Part shown: piece by piece, positions 1 to 11,240 of the stretch
How the letters are laid out: every line of letters starts with the position of its first letter
How positions within the stretch are numbered: position 1 is the stretch's first letter
From: Episyrphus balteatus
Lineage: Eukaryota > Arthropoda > Insecta > Diptera > Syrphidae
Length of the DNA: 64,000 nt
NCBI RefSeq assembly: GCF_945859705.1
Contig: NC_079137.1
Span: 76,964,277 to 77,028,276 of the forward strand
Reading direction: 5' to 3'
Program-made: the position numbers and the translations under genes
Notes under the pieces: model-generated
Seen by the model: only the letters and a program-made list of their open reading frames with translations
What the model was told of the DNA's origin: nothing
Database searches by the model: none

Positions 1-1379
1 TTGCAAATGCGCGCAGCGCGCTTAAATTGCATCGCATCGTAAGCAAAAGCGAGCGGCACGCAGCGCAGTTTGGCGCGTCTGGAAATTAGTTAGGAACTTA
101 TTACAAAATAATTTTTCATACTCCCAACAAGGAGTCGAAAGTAACCGCGTCTTGCAGCCCATGAGGGTCACATGCGAAAGTCATCTTCGACGGGGCACAC
201 ACATATCGTAGATGCTTGCGCTCGCAGAATTCGCACAAATATTTCTGCGAATTGCGAAGTGGGGGGGGGGGGGGGAAGTATTTTATAAAGTGCTAAGATA
301 CATTACTATCTAGGAAAGTTAGAGTCTCTGGGATGCTGGGAGGTGATTAGCTTTGGAGGTGTATTTTTTTTTTTTTTTTTTGAGAAAACACAATTTACAT
401 ACGCACACCTTTCCTTTATGGATGACCAACGAGCGAGTAAAAAAAAAAGGGAAAATGTTGTTCCTTTCAAAGGCAAGACGACGGACGACGAACGATGATG
501 ATGAGGATGTGTGGAATCCCTTAATGGCTGTGAGTAATTGTCTAATGGGATCCTTGGTGAATTTATCATCATCTGCATTCAGGTCACTCGTGACCTTCGA
601 ATAATTTATTCTGGTAATTTGTATCTTGGTTTCGGGTAAGAATATATGGCTTTTGACACACTATGTATGGTATAAGGTTTTAACTGAGAGGTGCTACATG
701 AGGCCAGTCGAGCCGTAGGGTTTCATATACTAACTCGTATGGGGAAAAAGAAAAGTTCGAAGACATCAGACAGACAAAAAGGGTCTTCTCGGTCTCTGAG
801 AAATTGCTTTTGATTTATTGTTCATACTGGGGGTGGGTAGTTCTGTAGTGGTGGTAATGTGTAAGCTTATATGGAAGTTATGAAGAATAGGTTGAATAGG
901 CACTGATAGGCTTTAAGAATGTTGAAGTTGACAAAGGGTTTCTTCTTTTGTGAGGTGTGTTGAGTGGAAAAAAGGTATTAAATAATTTAGTTTTTTTTTT
1001 TTTTCTTAAACATGATTAGGAATTTTTTGTTGAAATATTTCATACAAGTGCGTAAGTTTATAATTTCCTGTGCGAAAAAATGTTTATAAGTTCCCATCAA
1101 GGTGTTGGTGGTTTGTTAATTGATTTCTAGTAGATAACACCTTTTTAGATGAATAAAAATACTTTTAGCACATTGTAAATTATCAAATTATTCCTCTCTC
1201 ATGCCAAATAACTACGAAATCTGAACAAACTTTGCAATGACTCAGACACACAAATATGCATTTAAAGCAAATCATATTCTACCAAAGCAATATTGGAAGA
1301 AACAATTGGCAGAAACGTTTGATTCAAACAATTAATTTGTATGTTTTCACTCTTATTTCTTCAGAAACTTATAAATGTA
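1..1379. other. Noncoding, no gene recognised
   Basis: The first 250 bases are richer in G+C than the rest and hold clustered GCGC words. After that the sequence is AT-rich with a long T run near 364-381. Two overlapping opposite-strand open frames near 306-604 come from low-complexity sequence and show no recognisable protein. Confidence 0.5.
261..275. repeat. G homopolymer (15 G)
   Basis: An uninterrupted run of 15 G follows GAAGT. Such runs are length-unstable and error-prone in assemblies, and can stack as a G-quadruplex-like structure. No gene context is visible. Confidence 0.9.
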
Positions 1380-2400
1380 ATTAGTTTTGTAATACAAATA
1401 ATAACAAAATTTGCATTTACATCTAAAATTTTGCAAGCAGAAAACCAGAAAATTTTCTTATCCAAAATCGTATTTAAAAGAATGAAAAATCGCATTTTTG
1501 CAAAAATTTCGCAATTGCATTTTAAAACCTTAACTTAAATTATAAACTTCGCAAATGAAATTAGGGTATCTTATTAGAATTACAAAATTCTGCATTTTTA
1601 AAACTTTGCAATCAAGAATTAATTTTGCAAAATTCGCCAGTTTTTATGGAAAATCTCAAATGTAGGTATTAAAAATCGACAATTGCAACACTTCGCAATA
1701 CTCATATATGGCAGCTTCAACATCTCGCAAATATAAAAACTAGTAAAATACAAAAAATAGTAAAATTTGTTTGAATGATATTACCTATAAAATTTCGAAA
1801 TAACGAAATTTCGCAACCACAAAATCTTGCAATATTAAATTGCGAATATAATATTTTGCATAAAGAAAATGTTACAAATGCTTTTTTTGTAGTTATAATA
1901 AAAAAGTCGTCAATCCTTCGCAAATAAGTGAAAAAAATCACGTATACTCAAAAACTTACGAAAACCACAAAATCTTGCTGTGTCGCAAGGTTTGCATGAG
2001 CAAAATCTTTTGTTTACAAATTAATGGATTTAAATTTATTCTTTAGTTTCGCTATTTGAAACATTTCTCCAACAATTTTTTTGCAATACAAATTTTACGC
2101 AAAGACCAAACGTCAAAATTACAAAATTTCAAAAGTATAAAAAAAATTCACAACTATAAAATTTTGCGATAAAAAAGTTGGAGAACTGAGAAATCTTGCA
2201 TTAAAAACTGTTGCTATTTACCTAACATAAAACCTACCTGTCGAAATTTCTAGTGAACAAATCTCGCAGTAAAGAAATTTCGCAAAATTTCATAGTGAAA
2301 TTTTGCGAACAATAGAATTTGATAATGCAAAATTTCAAAAATTTTAAATGTCAAATGCGAGATGTTAAAAGTGCAAATTTTATTCTACTCATTTATTTAA
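1380..2400. repeat. Dense TTCGCAA / TTTGCAA motif array
   Basis: Within about 1 kb the words ATTTCGCAA, ATTTTGCAA and relatives (CTTCGCAA, CTCGCAAA, ATCTTGCAA) recur every few tens of bases, for example at 1506-1514, 1808-1816 and 2277-2285. The sequence between copies is AT-rich and not obviously duplicated. It looks like a decayed short-period tandem repeat or a cluster of binding sites. No protein is recognised in it. Confidence 0.6.
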
Positions 2401-4744
2401 AAATTTTGGAAACTGTTATTACAATTTTAAGTTTCGGGTCGGTCAATCGCGAAACAACTCGTTACTATTAATTTTAAGTTTTTTGTTTCCGGTTTTTAAT
2501 GAGAGAAATTTTAATAATTGTGTAAAAATCTTAAATTAAAAGTTTTTTATAGTCAGAATTAGAGTCGTTAGAAAGTAGACCCTAAATTCGATTTTAAAAA
2601 GCTGAGTTGCTCGAAAAACAATATCTAAAATTGTGCAAAGCTCATTTGTCTTCAGAAAAAAAAATCATCGACGATATTTGCACAAACCTTAGAAAAGTTT
2701 TTTTTCAAAAAAGCCTTTTCCAAGCTGTATTATTTTTTGTGTTCGCACTTTTACCTTAATTTTTTGATAATTCCATATATTTTTTAAGGTGAACCTTGAA
2801 TATCAAATTAGAAAAAAAAATTTTTTGATCATATAAAATTGATAAAAAAATATCTAAAATTAAAGTAAAGTGTGCTTTGGCTAAAAATAGAACTTAAAAT
2901 ACTAAAGAAAACAATAAAAAACAAACAAACAATTGTTTTTCTATAACCTCCATTCATTTGTCATCAGTCCTAGCAATTAAGAAGCTGTAATTCGACACAT
3001 TTAATTTATTGTTTTTTAATCCAATTTTGTTTGTTTTTATTTCGAGAAGTTTCGAGTCATGAATATGAGTGATTGGGTGTTGAAAGCAAATATAAATGAT
3101 TGAGATAGTGTTTGAAAGAAAACACAATCTTTTTGTAAAGCTATTTTTACCAATGATTTTTTTTTTAAATGAGAACAAAGTAAATATTTTGAAGTAGCAC
3201 CTTTGAGCCACTCTGTATCAGGAACTAGAGGCACCTAGCGTGGAACTTGGTTATCGTTAGAAGCTTGTCTGATATACCTAATGTTTGTGCCGTGAAAAGT
3301 AAAGTAAATCGCTTTTATTAAAATAATCAAATATTTATTCATATTTGACCGACTCTAAGACCAAAATATCGACTGAAAACCAAAACCAATCAATTTTCTA
3401 CCACAATCCTCTCAACATATAAACTACCATTCAATTCCAGTAGCTATAAACCAATCGGATCAAAAACCTAATTGGTTCAACTTAACCAAAAACCACTCAG
3501 TTTGAACGGAACGAGAAGCACGCGATATCTTTCCTCCATTTGATGGTGTATCTCCTCGTTTTACTCTTTCAAAGTAAAAAAAAAAAAATACCAGAATTGT
3601 AATAAAAAAAAATCGTCCAATTAATTTCGATACTAACAAGACGACCAGCCATAAACCGGAAATTGAAGCTTAATAAAAATTCGTTACTACATCATCATCA
3701 TCATCGTGTTCTTCTCCTCTTAAACTCCCCCAACACAACATCGCTGAGAGAACTGAGGTGTTTCCTCTTCAATAAAAAGTCAAACCACAAAAAAAAAAAT
3801 TGAAATAAATAAAAATAAGCCACGAAACGCGACCACATAAAGTAAACATCGTTTCGCGTTAAATCGATTTTCTCGCACCTTATTCAAGAGTCGGATTGTA
3901 TTTAATTTTTTTTTTTTATAATTTATTTTTATTTTAACTCTTTTTTTTTCTCTGATTTTTAATCTTATTTCAATGGAAAATATACCGACACCGTGAAACA
4001 CAACAGAAACAGAATATACACATTTTGCTTACCGACTGGGGAGGTGTCAAATTCAAGGTCTCTCCTCTCTACTCCCTATATATCACAAGCCTCTTTAGCA
4101 ATGTGGAATAAAATTCGCATGAATGAACGAAATTCGTAAATTCCACAAATGACTATCAATTCGAACGCGGATTTGTTTCTTTACTTCACAATAATTCTCA
4201 TGGTCCAAATTCAGGATTTAGGTTCTAAGTGAGATAGGGACAGAGAGAGGGAACACCTATCTTTTTCAAAAGGCATGTTCATTTCATAAGAAATCCATCT
4301 GAGCTCATATCGTGAATGTGTGCTTTGAATTTTATTACACTATTTAGTTCGAGATTGAGAAAGTTTAAGTAAAACAACAACAACATTCAATGAAATTGGT
4401 TTATTTGGTGTGATTCAGATTTTAGCTTAAAAGATAAATTCGGCAAATACCACAGACACTATAATACACATTGATTTCAATTCAAGTGTCGCTCTCTGAT
4501 TTGTAAAGAATATTTATGATCATTTGGTTTTTTGTTTTGGTGCGGTTTTGCGGTTTGAGTCACACTTTTTTTTTGGGTGCATGGGAAGCATGAAATTCAG
4601 TTTTAAAGTGAATATCAATACAAAAGGTGAAGAAGTGAGAATTCTTCTTAAAATTATTCAAGTGCAGCTTAATTTTGAAAGAATTTAGAGATGTTTACTG
4701 ATGAAGATGATGATGATAATGATAAGTTTTCTAATTAAAAAATA
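2401..4744. other. Noncoding, no gene recognised
   Basis: AT-rich sequence with A/T runs and a CATCAT microsatellite near 3691-3704. Short open frames (for example 2954-3234 and 3780-4001, minus) are lysine/phenylalanine/asparagine-rich, as expected of random AT-rich DNA. No splice-bounded coding exon could be supported. Confidence 0.5.
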
Positions 4745-5211
4745 AATTAAGGGGGGAAATCCCTCTGGACGACACCTTTTTCAATATTTTTGTATGAAAA
4801 ACTGAAAGCACTTATTGAAATTTGGAAAAAGACAAGATATTACTGACATTATTAAGTATTGAAAAAATTTTTTTGAAATTAAAAAATAACAAAATGGCGG
4901 CTCTGGAGCCTTTCAAAGTTGACACCTCTAGTTTACGCCGTGCAATGCACAGGTCCAGGAAATCATCTTAAATCAAAAAGGACATTTTTTCCGTTAGATG
5001 ATATTAGTACGCATTGCATGAACCTAAATTTATTTTTTTTTAAATAAAAATAAAAATTAGAAATCAAAAAAACGAATAAAAACATGTTTTTTTTTACAAA
5101 GAAGTAGTTAAAAAAAATATTTACTGTACAAATTTTATTCAACTTTTAGGTTCATGTTGTTAAGGAGTAATTTGCTTTAAATTTCAAGTCGATAGCTTCA
5201 TTAGTTTTTGA

Positions 5212-5220
5212 GTTACATTG
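5212..5220. repeat. 9-bp target-site duplication, left copy
   Basis: GTTACATTG directly abuts the left end of the fold-back element and is repeated exactly at 6448-6456. This marks the insertion point inside the older outer element. Confidence 0.88.
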
Positions 5221-6447
5221 ATGTCTCTCAAGTTAGCAGAGCAAGGTCAGCAGAACATATGTTTTGTTATTGGATCTTTTAGTGCTTATTAAGTGCTAAT
5301 TAAGTGCCCCAAAATTAGATTAAGTGCTCCACTACTATTGGAGAAAATTAATGTTCTGCTAACTTGATTTAAAGTTAGCAGAGCAATTACCAGAAAATGC
5401 CCTAAACTGCTCGTAGAAAAATCGAGTTTGTTATAATATTTAGGTGCTAATTAAGTGCTCTACGAATCCCAAAAAAAATTTCCAAAAATAATTTTTTTTT
5501 CCAAAAATAATTTTTTTTCTGTGATTTTCGAAAAAAAATTTTTTTTTTAAGTACCCCATTTTCCGAAGAATTTTCCGAGATTTTCCATTAAAAAAAATAT
5601 TTTCATTTTCCATACAAATTCATTTTCTGCTAACTTGAATTTTGATTTTTTCAAAAAATTCCACTTTTTTCGACAAAATTCGAATTGAATAATTAAGTGC
5701 TCGACTAATTTGATTTAAGTGCTCCATTTTCCGAAGAATTTTCCGAGATTAAAAAAAAAAAAAAATTGTCATTTTCCATACAAATTCGTGTTCTGCTAAC
5801 TTGAATTTTGATTTTCTCAAATTTGCTCGACTAATTTGAATTAAGTACCCCATTTTCGGAAGAATTTTCCGAGATTTTTCATTAAAAAAAATATTTGCAT
5901 TTTCCATACAAATTCATGTTCTGATAACTTGAATTTTGATTTTCTCAAAAAATTCCACTTAATTCAAATTAGTCGAGCACTTAATTACTCCATTTGAATT
6001 TTGTCAAAAAAAATTTATTTTTTGAGAAAATCAAAATTCAAGTTAGCAGAACATGAATTTGTATGGAAAATGAAAATATTTTTTTTTAATGGAAAATCTC
6101 GGAAAATTCTTCGGAAAATGGGGTACTTAAAAAAAAATTTTTTTTTCGAAAATCACAGAAAAAAAATTATTTTTGGAAAAAAAATTATTTTTTGAAATTT
6201 TTTTTTGGGATTCGTAGAGCACTTAATTGGCACCTAAATATTATACCAAACTCGATTTTTCTACGAGCAGTTTAGGGCATTTTCTGGTAATTGCTCTGCT
6301 AACTTGATTGAAAACATTAATTTTCTCCAAAAGTAGTGGAGCACTTAATTTAATTTTGGGGCACTTAATTAGCACTTAATAAGCACTAAAAGATCCAATA
6401 ACAAAACATATGTTCTGCTGACCTTGCTCTGCTAACTTGAGAGACAT
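5221..6447. mobile_element. Fold-back (FB/MULE-like) element with long palindromic arms
   Basis: Both ends read ATGTCTCTCAAGTTAGCAGA inward. The two arms, about 5221-5720 and 5950-6447, are nearly identical when reversed. The arms contain recurring GTTAGCAGA and TTAAGTGCTC words. The middle holds further direct copies of a unit containing TTTTCCGAAGAATTTTCCG. Flanks are a perfect 9-bp direct duplication. Long modular inverted repeats plus 9-bp duplications are the known hallmarks of Drosophila FB elements, which belong to the Mutator-like group. No transposase is encoded; the 64-codon frame at 6001-6195 is only arm sequence. Confidence 0.88.
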
Positions 6448-6456
6448 GTTACATTG
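6448..6456. repeat. 9-bp target-site duplication, right copy
   Basis: GTTACATTG directly follows the right end of the fold-back element, identical to 5212-5220. Confidence 0.88.
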
Positions 6457-6686
6457 CACGGCGCGGAAAAAAACTAGTTTCGAAAAAAATGCGTTTAAAG
6501 TTTTCGTTTTCGTACTATATGGTAGGTTCGGAGAGCATTGGTTTCGAGACTATCTAGGCACTTTTGAGGCTTCATTTAAGCCTAAGACCACTGAAAATAG
6601 TTTCTTCGGTTGATAAATAAATTGTTTACGCAAAAAAAAAAATAATGCAAAAATAAAAAATTCCAGAGGGATTTCCCCCCTTAATT

Positions 6687-7989
6687 ATGACTTACCAAAA
6701 ACGGGATAGTAACATTTTGTTAACCTTTTTAATTTCTTTCATTTTAAATTAAAAAAAAAAAATGAGTATCAAAATATGATAAATGAGGTATTGTTGGAAG
6801 TGTTATAATTGTCAGCTGGTTAAAGGCTATGTTATTTCACTAGTATGACGCCATCTTGAGGCAGAAATCAAGAGCAATCCGAGTTTAACTTCTTGAACTT
6901 GTTTATTTTTTTTTTGTTAAAATTATTCAAAGGTTATAATTTGGTCAAATAGTTGCAGATTCATTATAAATTAAAAAAAAATCTTATACTGTCATGATTT
7001 TTGCCTTAAGAGGGGATGCTATATTAGAAAACCCTATATAGCCTATACGCAGCGGGCATACAAGGCTCTTCTAACGAAGTTATGATGGAATAAAGATTGG
7101 AATTAATTAAACGAAAAGCCGACAAATAAATAAAAGACAAAATATGGCTGCATGTACGTGATGGTGGTTTTGTCTTTACGTGAAGCTTAAATGAAGCAAT
7201 TTAATAATTTTTTAATTAATATCAGAAATAAGCTTGCCTAGAAGTACTATCTTTCTAAAACTTTTTTTCAAGCAAATTCTCGACTCAAGAATTGAATTCT
7301 TCATCAAATAAAGGTTACTTTTCTTCGACTAGTGAAACCCAGCACATCGCTTGCAGAATTTCTTATGACCCCTTGGTCACTCACGTAACCAAAAAAATAT
7401 CAATGAAAAAGATTTCTTCAAATTAATAATCAAATTAAAGAAATTAACTGCATATAATCTTCAATTACATCTTTTTAGCAAAAAAGGGGATCTCTTTCAC
7501 TAAATTTTTTTTTCGAAAAACAAAGAAATTCAGTTAGCAAATATGAGTAAAGAACAAATCAAAAATCAAAAATAGAAAAAATGCCTTTGATCTTCGACTA
7601 CACCTTTCAGAAATAAATAAAATAAAAGCAGCTCTTCCGTTTTACTCCCCAGATTTCACAGAAAAAGTGACGAAATGAGAAAATATCAGTGAAGAACGAT
7701 TTCTTCAGTCTTAATATCAAAAGAGTTTAAGTTTTCAACTATTTTCTATGAGAAAGTCAAATGTACAGACATCTTCTACCAATGTGCAGATATGTAGATT
7801 ATTTTTTTATCAAATATTAGGTAACAAAAAGTTATTTATTCAGCTGCTCCACTTACTTACAGTCTTTTAGGTCTTCAAGCACTATTCAATTCACAATATG
7901 AAAGCAAAGAAATTGGTTTAAGCAATAGTGCAAATCTTTTTGAAGCGAAAACTTCTTTTGTATCGTAGTGATTTGAAACACGATGAAAC
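6687..7989. other. Noncoding with weak CTTCGACTA-like motif recurrence
   Basis: No gene is recognised. Words resembling ATCTTCGACTACACCTTT recur loosely (near 7320, 7458, 7590, 7702 and 7768, again near 8995), reminiscent of the clearer motif arrays elsewhere, but too degenerate to claim firmly. Confidence 0.4.
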
Positions 7990-8960
7990 GAAAAAGCGAC
8001 ATGAAAAATTAATTGATTATAACTTTTTTTATTTTAATAGATAGATAAATGAAATACTGTAGATAGGTAATAGAAAAAACTATAATTGTACAAAATTTTA
8101 ATTAATTTCATATTAAAAATCCTGAGACAACTGTGAAAAGATGTTCTTTTCTTAAACACGTTATAAGTTTTTATCTACAGCACATACAAATATGGTTTAA
8201 CTTTAATACGCATGCTGATAAGATTACCTTTCATTTAATATATCACACATAACGGTACGTTGGCAAGCTACATAATCCTAAATTGAAAAAAACTTGAAAA
8301 GTACATCAAAACACCTGTGGAGATCTGTTGCCGATGACCAGCCACCAGTGTAGGAAATATCGTAATCTCAGTTTGAAATTTCGACTTGGTTGGCTTTAAA
8401 AAATTCTTACTTTTTTGTAGACATCGTACAAATGAAGGGTCCAGGGGAAAAACAGCACAAGTCCATTCCAACTCATTTCGAGAAAAACGCATGTTAAAAT
8501 TTTGTTCCCTATAATTGTAATCAAAAAAAAATCTTTCTTTTTTCTTCTATAACACCATTAAGTGCTAGAAGAAAAAAAAAAGTTTTTTTTGCTTTTTTTA
8601 ATAAAACCTGATTGGGTTCAAAAAATTACAGATCTTTTTATAAGATGTTGTATAGACATGGTCGGTATAAATATTTTGAGCTGAAAAAGTAAGCTTTTAG
8701 ATGATATAAAATTTATTATAAGTTGTCATACACAAATGGATTTAATGGTGTTAGAAGAAAATAAAGATTTTTGTTTGCTTTTTTCATGAAAAACGATTAT
8801 TCTGATAAATTATTTTTATACTTTTTGCGCTTTGTAAAAATTTAAGTATGACTTTATTCTTTAGGAAAATTTTTAAGCTTTTTAATGGTGTAATTTTTTA
8901 GAAAAAATGATTTTTTAAGATTTCACACATGATGATGAATTGCACACATGATTTTTTTTT
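7990..8960 (+). repeat. Dispersed repeat family R1, long copy
   Basis: The start (AAAAGCGACATGAAAAATTA, then an ATTGATTATAAC word) and the end (an AATGATTTTTTAAG word, then GAATTGCACACATGATTTTT) match the short copy at 27534-27760. An internal part (about 8340-8440 and 8690-8820) matches 10975-11240 in reverse, including the shared word TTTAATGGTGTTAGAAGAAA. No terminal repeats or target duplication were identified, and no protein. It is probably a transposon relic. Confidence 0.7.
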
Positions 8961-10974
8961 ACCTTTTTCTATCAAAATATCAAAGCAGCTGAAAATCTTC
9001 GACTTTAATGAAATACCGAGCAACATTTTACTTTACAGATTTTGTCGTATTAGAGGGTAATTTTATAAGCCAATTTTAGCAAAAATGCCTTTCTACAGAT
9101 TATCTAGAAAGGTTTTTGGGCCCGATTTCTGCAGTATCTTCAATTTAAATAGCTTTTCTCTTCATGTTGTTGGTATAAGCTTTGAGGAAAAAAAACTTAC
9201 ATGTAGTTGTTTTAAATTCATAGTTTTTCACCGAAGTGAAGAAAGTTTTCAAGAATTCTTTACTAAAAAAACGAAATTTTCTAATTTTTCACGATTGACT
9301 GCGATATTTTCTATTCTTTTGAAGAAATATGATGACAAAGCAAACAAAACACTGACCAATATTGGTCATTTTCAAAAACTCACGAACTGGAAGAACAGTA
9401 AACTAAACATATTCACCTGAGGTTACTTTTGAATGTTCAACATAATGGAAGAAGTAACAAACTGTGCAATCTCCAACCTTAAAGTAATTTTGAAAATTCA
9501 ATTCGCTACCGCACATTTCCATAACAAAGTCCCTCGAAACTCGCGCACGAAAACGTTTTTGAATTAAAAACAGTAACTTCATGCGGGTATACCACCATAT
9601 CTGATATTTTTAAAAGAAAAATATAAACCACAGTCGAAATAGTAATAACAGCAACAAAAACAACAACAATAACAACCCAGAAAAGCAGAAAATAAAATTA
9701 CCAAAATTCGAAATTGTAGTGAGAGAAATTGCGTTTATATTTCTATATTATCCATGGCATCGTATATTCGGTATAACCGTGGCACATGACCATCATCATA
9801 ATATCCTTTTTTTTGCTTTGCTGACTACCAGATTGCTTGCGCTCTCTCCAGCATTCACCTGATGTAAGCCAGCAATTACCCGCCAAAAACAATTCAAAAC
9901 ATGATTACATTATAACTGGTCTGCAGTTAAAAAGTTGCAGGTGGAAATTTCTGTTTCTATTTGTGTATTTCTGTGCCATATTTACACAAAAAAAAAAAAC
10001 GTTTCCATCCTGTTGCAGTTACATTACCAGTTTCTAACCATTTCTACACTCCCTCAAGTCACCGACGAAGACCAAACAGAACACGAACGGACAATATTGT
10101 AGTGCAAATCTCTTTTTTGGCCTAAATAATAATATGAGTGTGTTGCCACAGAAGAGCCAAGTCAAGCCAAGCCAACGAAAGGGACGACTTCCAACCCAGG
10201 CTAACGGTTCAAACACTAAAAACAAATTATCTAACAAACGTAGCGCAAATTACAGGTTTTGCAATTAAGCAACAAAAGCTTTTTCTCTCTTTCGTCTCTC
10301 TGCACTACCACCAACTAACCATCATCATCACGACTACCAGCAGCCACAATATTATAGTCGAAGGTACCTTGCAGGTAGACGACGTACAACCAAACTATCC
10401 TTACACCCCCTCATTTGTTGGCCGAGTTGTAATGTAATAACGATAAAAAATAGAAGTCGTCCTTTTTGTTTGCGCCCAGAGGATCCCAGAATTAAATTGA
10501 GAGAATATATATATTTCTTTCTCTCTCTCTCTCTCTCTTGCTTTGTATATGTCCTTATTACGAGCGGCTTTGTCTACACATATGTTTGGCTACATGGACG
10601 AGAAGAAGGACATACCGCAGCAGCAGTGTAACCCTGCAACAAATTGTAGTGAACTTTTAAATGAAATCACGTACTCGCAGGATGTTGTTACGATTGTTAT
10701 GTGTGTCCTTATAATATGTGTACAGTTCTCATTCACTAAGCAAACAGCCATATCATAGAAAAATCCTACTCTCAATTCTTTTTTGAAGTCGAGACAGACA
10801 AACAGACAAATAGACAGACAGACATGTAAAAACACACTGAGTCCTTTGAATGAGGTTTTTTTTTGTTATCATTTCAAGGACCTTTTTTGTGAAAGAAAAG
10901 CTTACAAAAAAATGTACACCATTAAAATGTTTAGTATTCTAAAGAATAAAGCTATATTTATATATTTTACAAGG
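8961..10974. other. Noncoding, no gene recognised
   Basis: The 111-codon frame at 9085-9420 has no recognisable domain and AT-driven composition. Around 9.8-10.7 kb the base composition is more balanced, with several overlapping short frames on both strands. A CAGACA-rich microsatellite lies near 10793-10824. TGTCCTT/AAGGACA words occur near 10549, 10609 and 10705. Confidence 0.45.
10519..10538. repeat. CT dinucleotide microsatellite
   Basis: An uninterrupted CT run (about ten units) follows a short AT run. GAGA-type repeats are common in fly regulatory DNA, but nothing here ties it to a promoter. Confidence 0.85.
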
Positions 10975-11240
10975 TATAACAATAATTTATTGAAAACAAT
11001 AATTTTTCATGAAAATAGTGAAAAAATCAAACTTTTTTTCTTCTAACACCATTAAATTCATTTTTTTATATCAAAACCTAAAATAAATTTTATATCATCT
11101 GAAAGCTTATTATTTCACCTTTTATATGATGCTTCAATCATATTTCTACGATGCCTACAAAAAAAGTAAGAATGTTTTAAAGCCAACCATGCCGAAATTT
11201 CAAACTTAGTTACGATGTTTCCATGGTTCATCGATTTATA
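10975..11240 (-). repeat. Dispersed repeat family R1, inverted partial copy
   Basis: Read on the minus strand this matches 8340-8440 followed by 8690-8820: the words GTTTGAAATTTCG, GTTGGCTTTAAAA, AGATGATATAAAATTTATT and TTTAATGGTGTTAGAAGAAA occur in the same order. Relative to the long copy about 250 bp are missing between the two matching blocks. Confidence 0.7.

Larger units (their letters stand above)
4745..6686. mobile_element. Terminal-inverted-repeat element (outer, interrupted)
   Basis: Perfect 25-bp inverted repeats bound the element at 4745-4769 and 6662-6686; their core is TTAAGGGGGGAAATCCCTC. Subterminal sequence also pairs in part: a GCCGTGCAATG word near 4936 recurs inverted near 6452-6462. 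No transposase reading frame is present, so it is non-autonomous. TTAA lies at both ends, but a target duplication cannot be fixed. The element is split by a later fold-back insertion (5221-6447); without that insertion it would be about 0.7 kb. Confidence 0.75.

Noticed and set aside
9085..9420. 111-codon plus-strand open frame
   Set aside because: No recognisable domain, AT-driven composition, no neighbouring splice or promoter signals.
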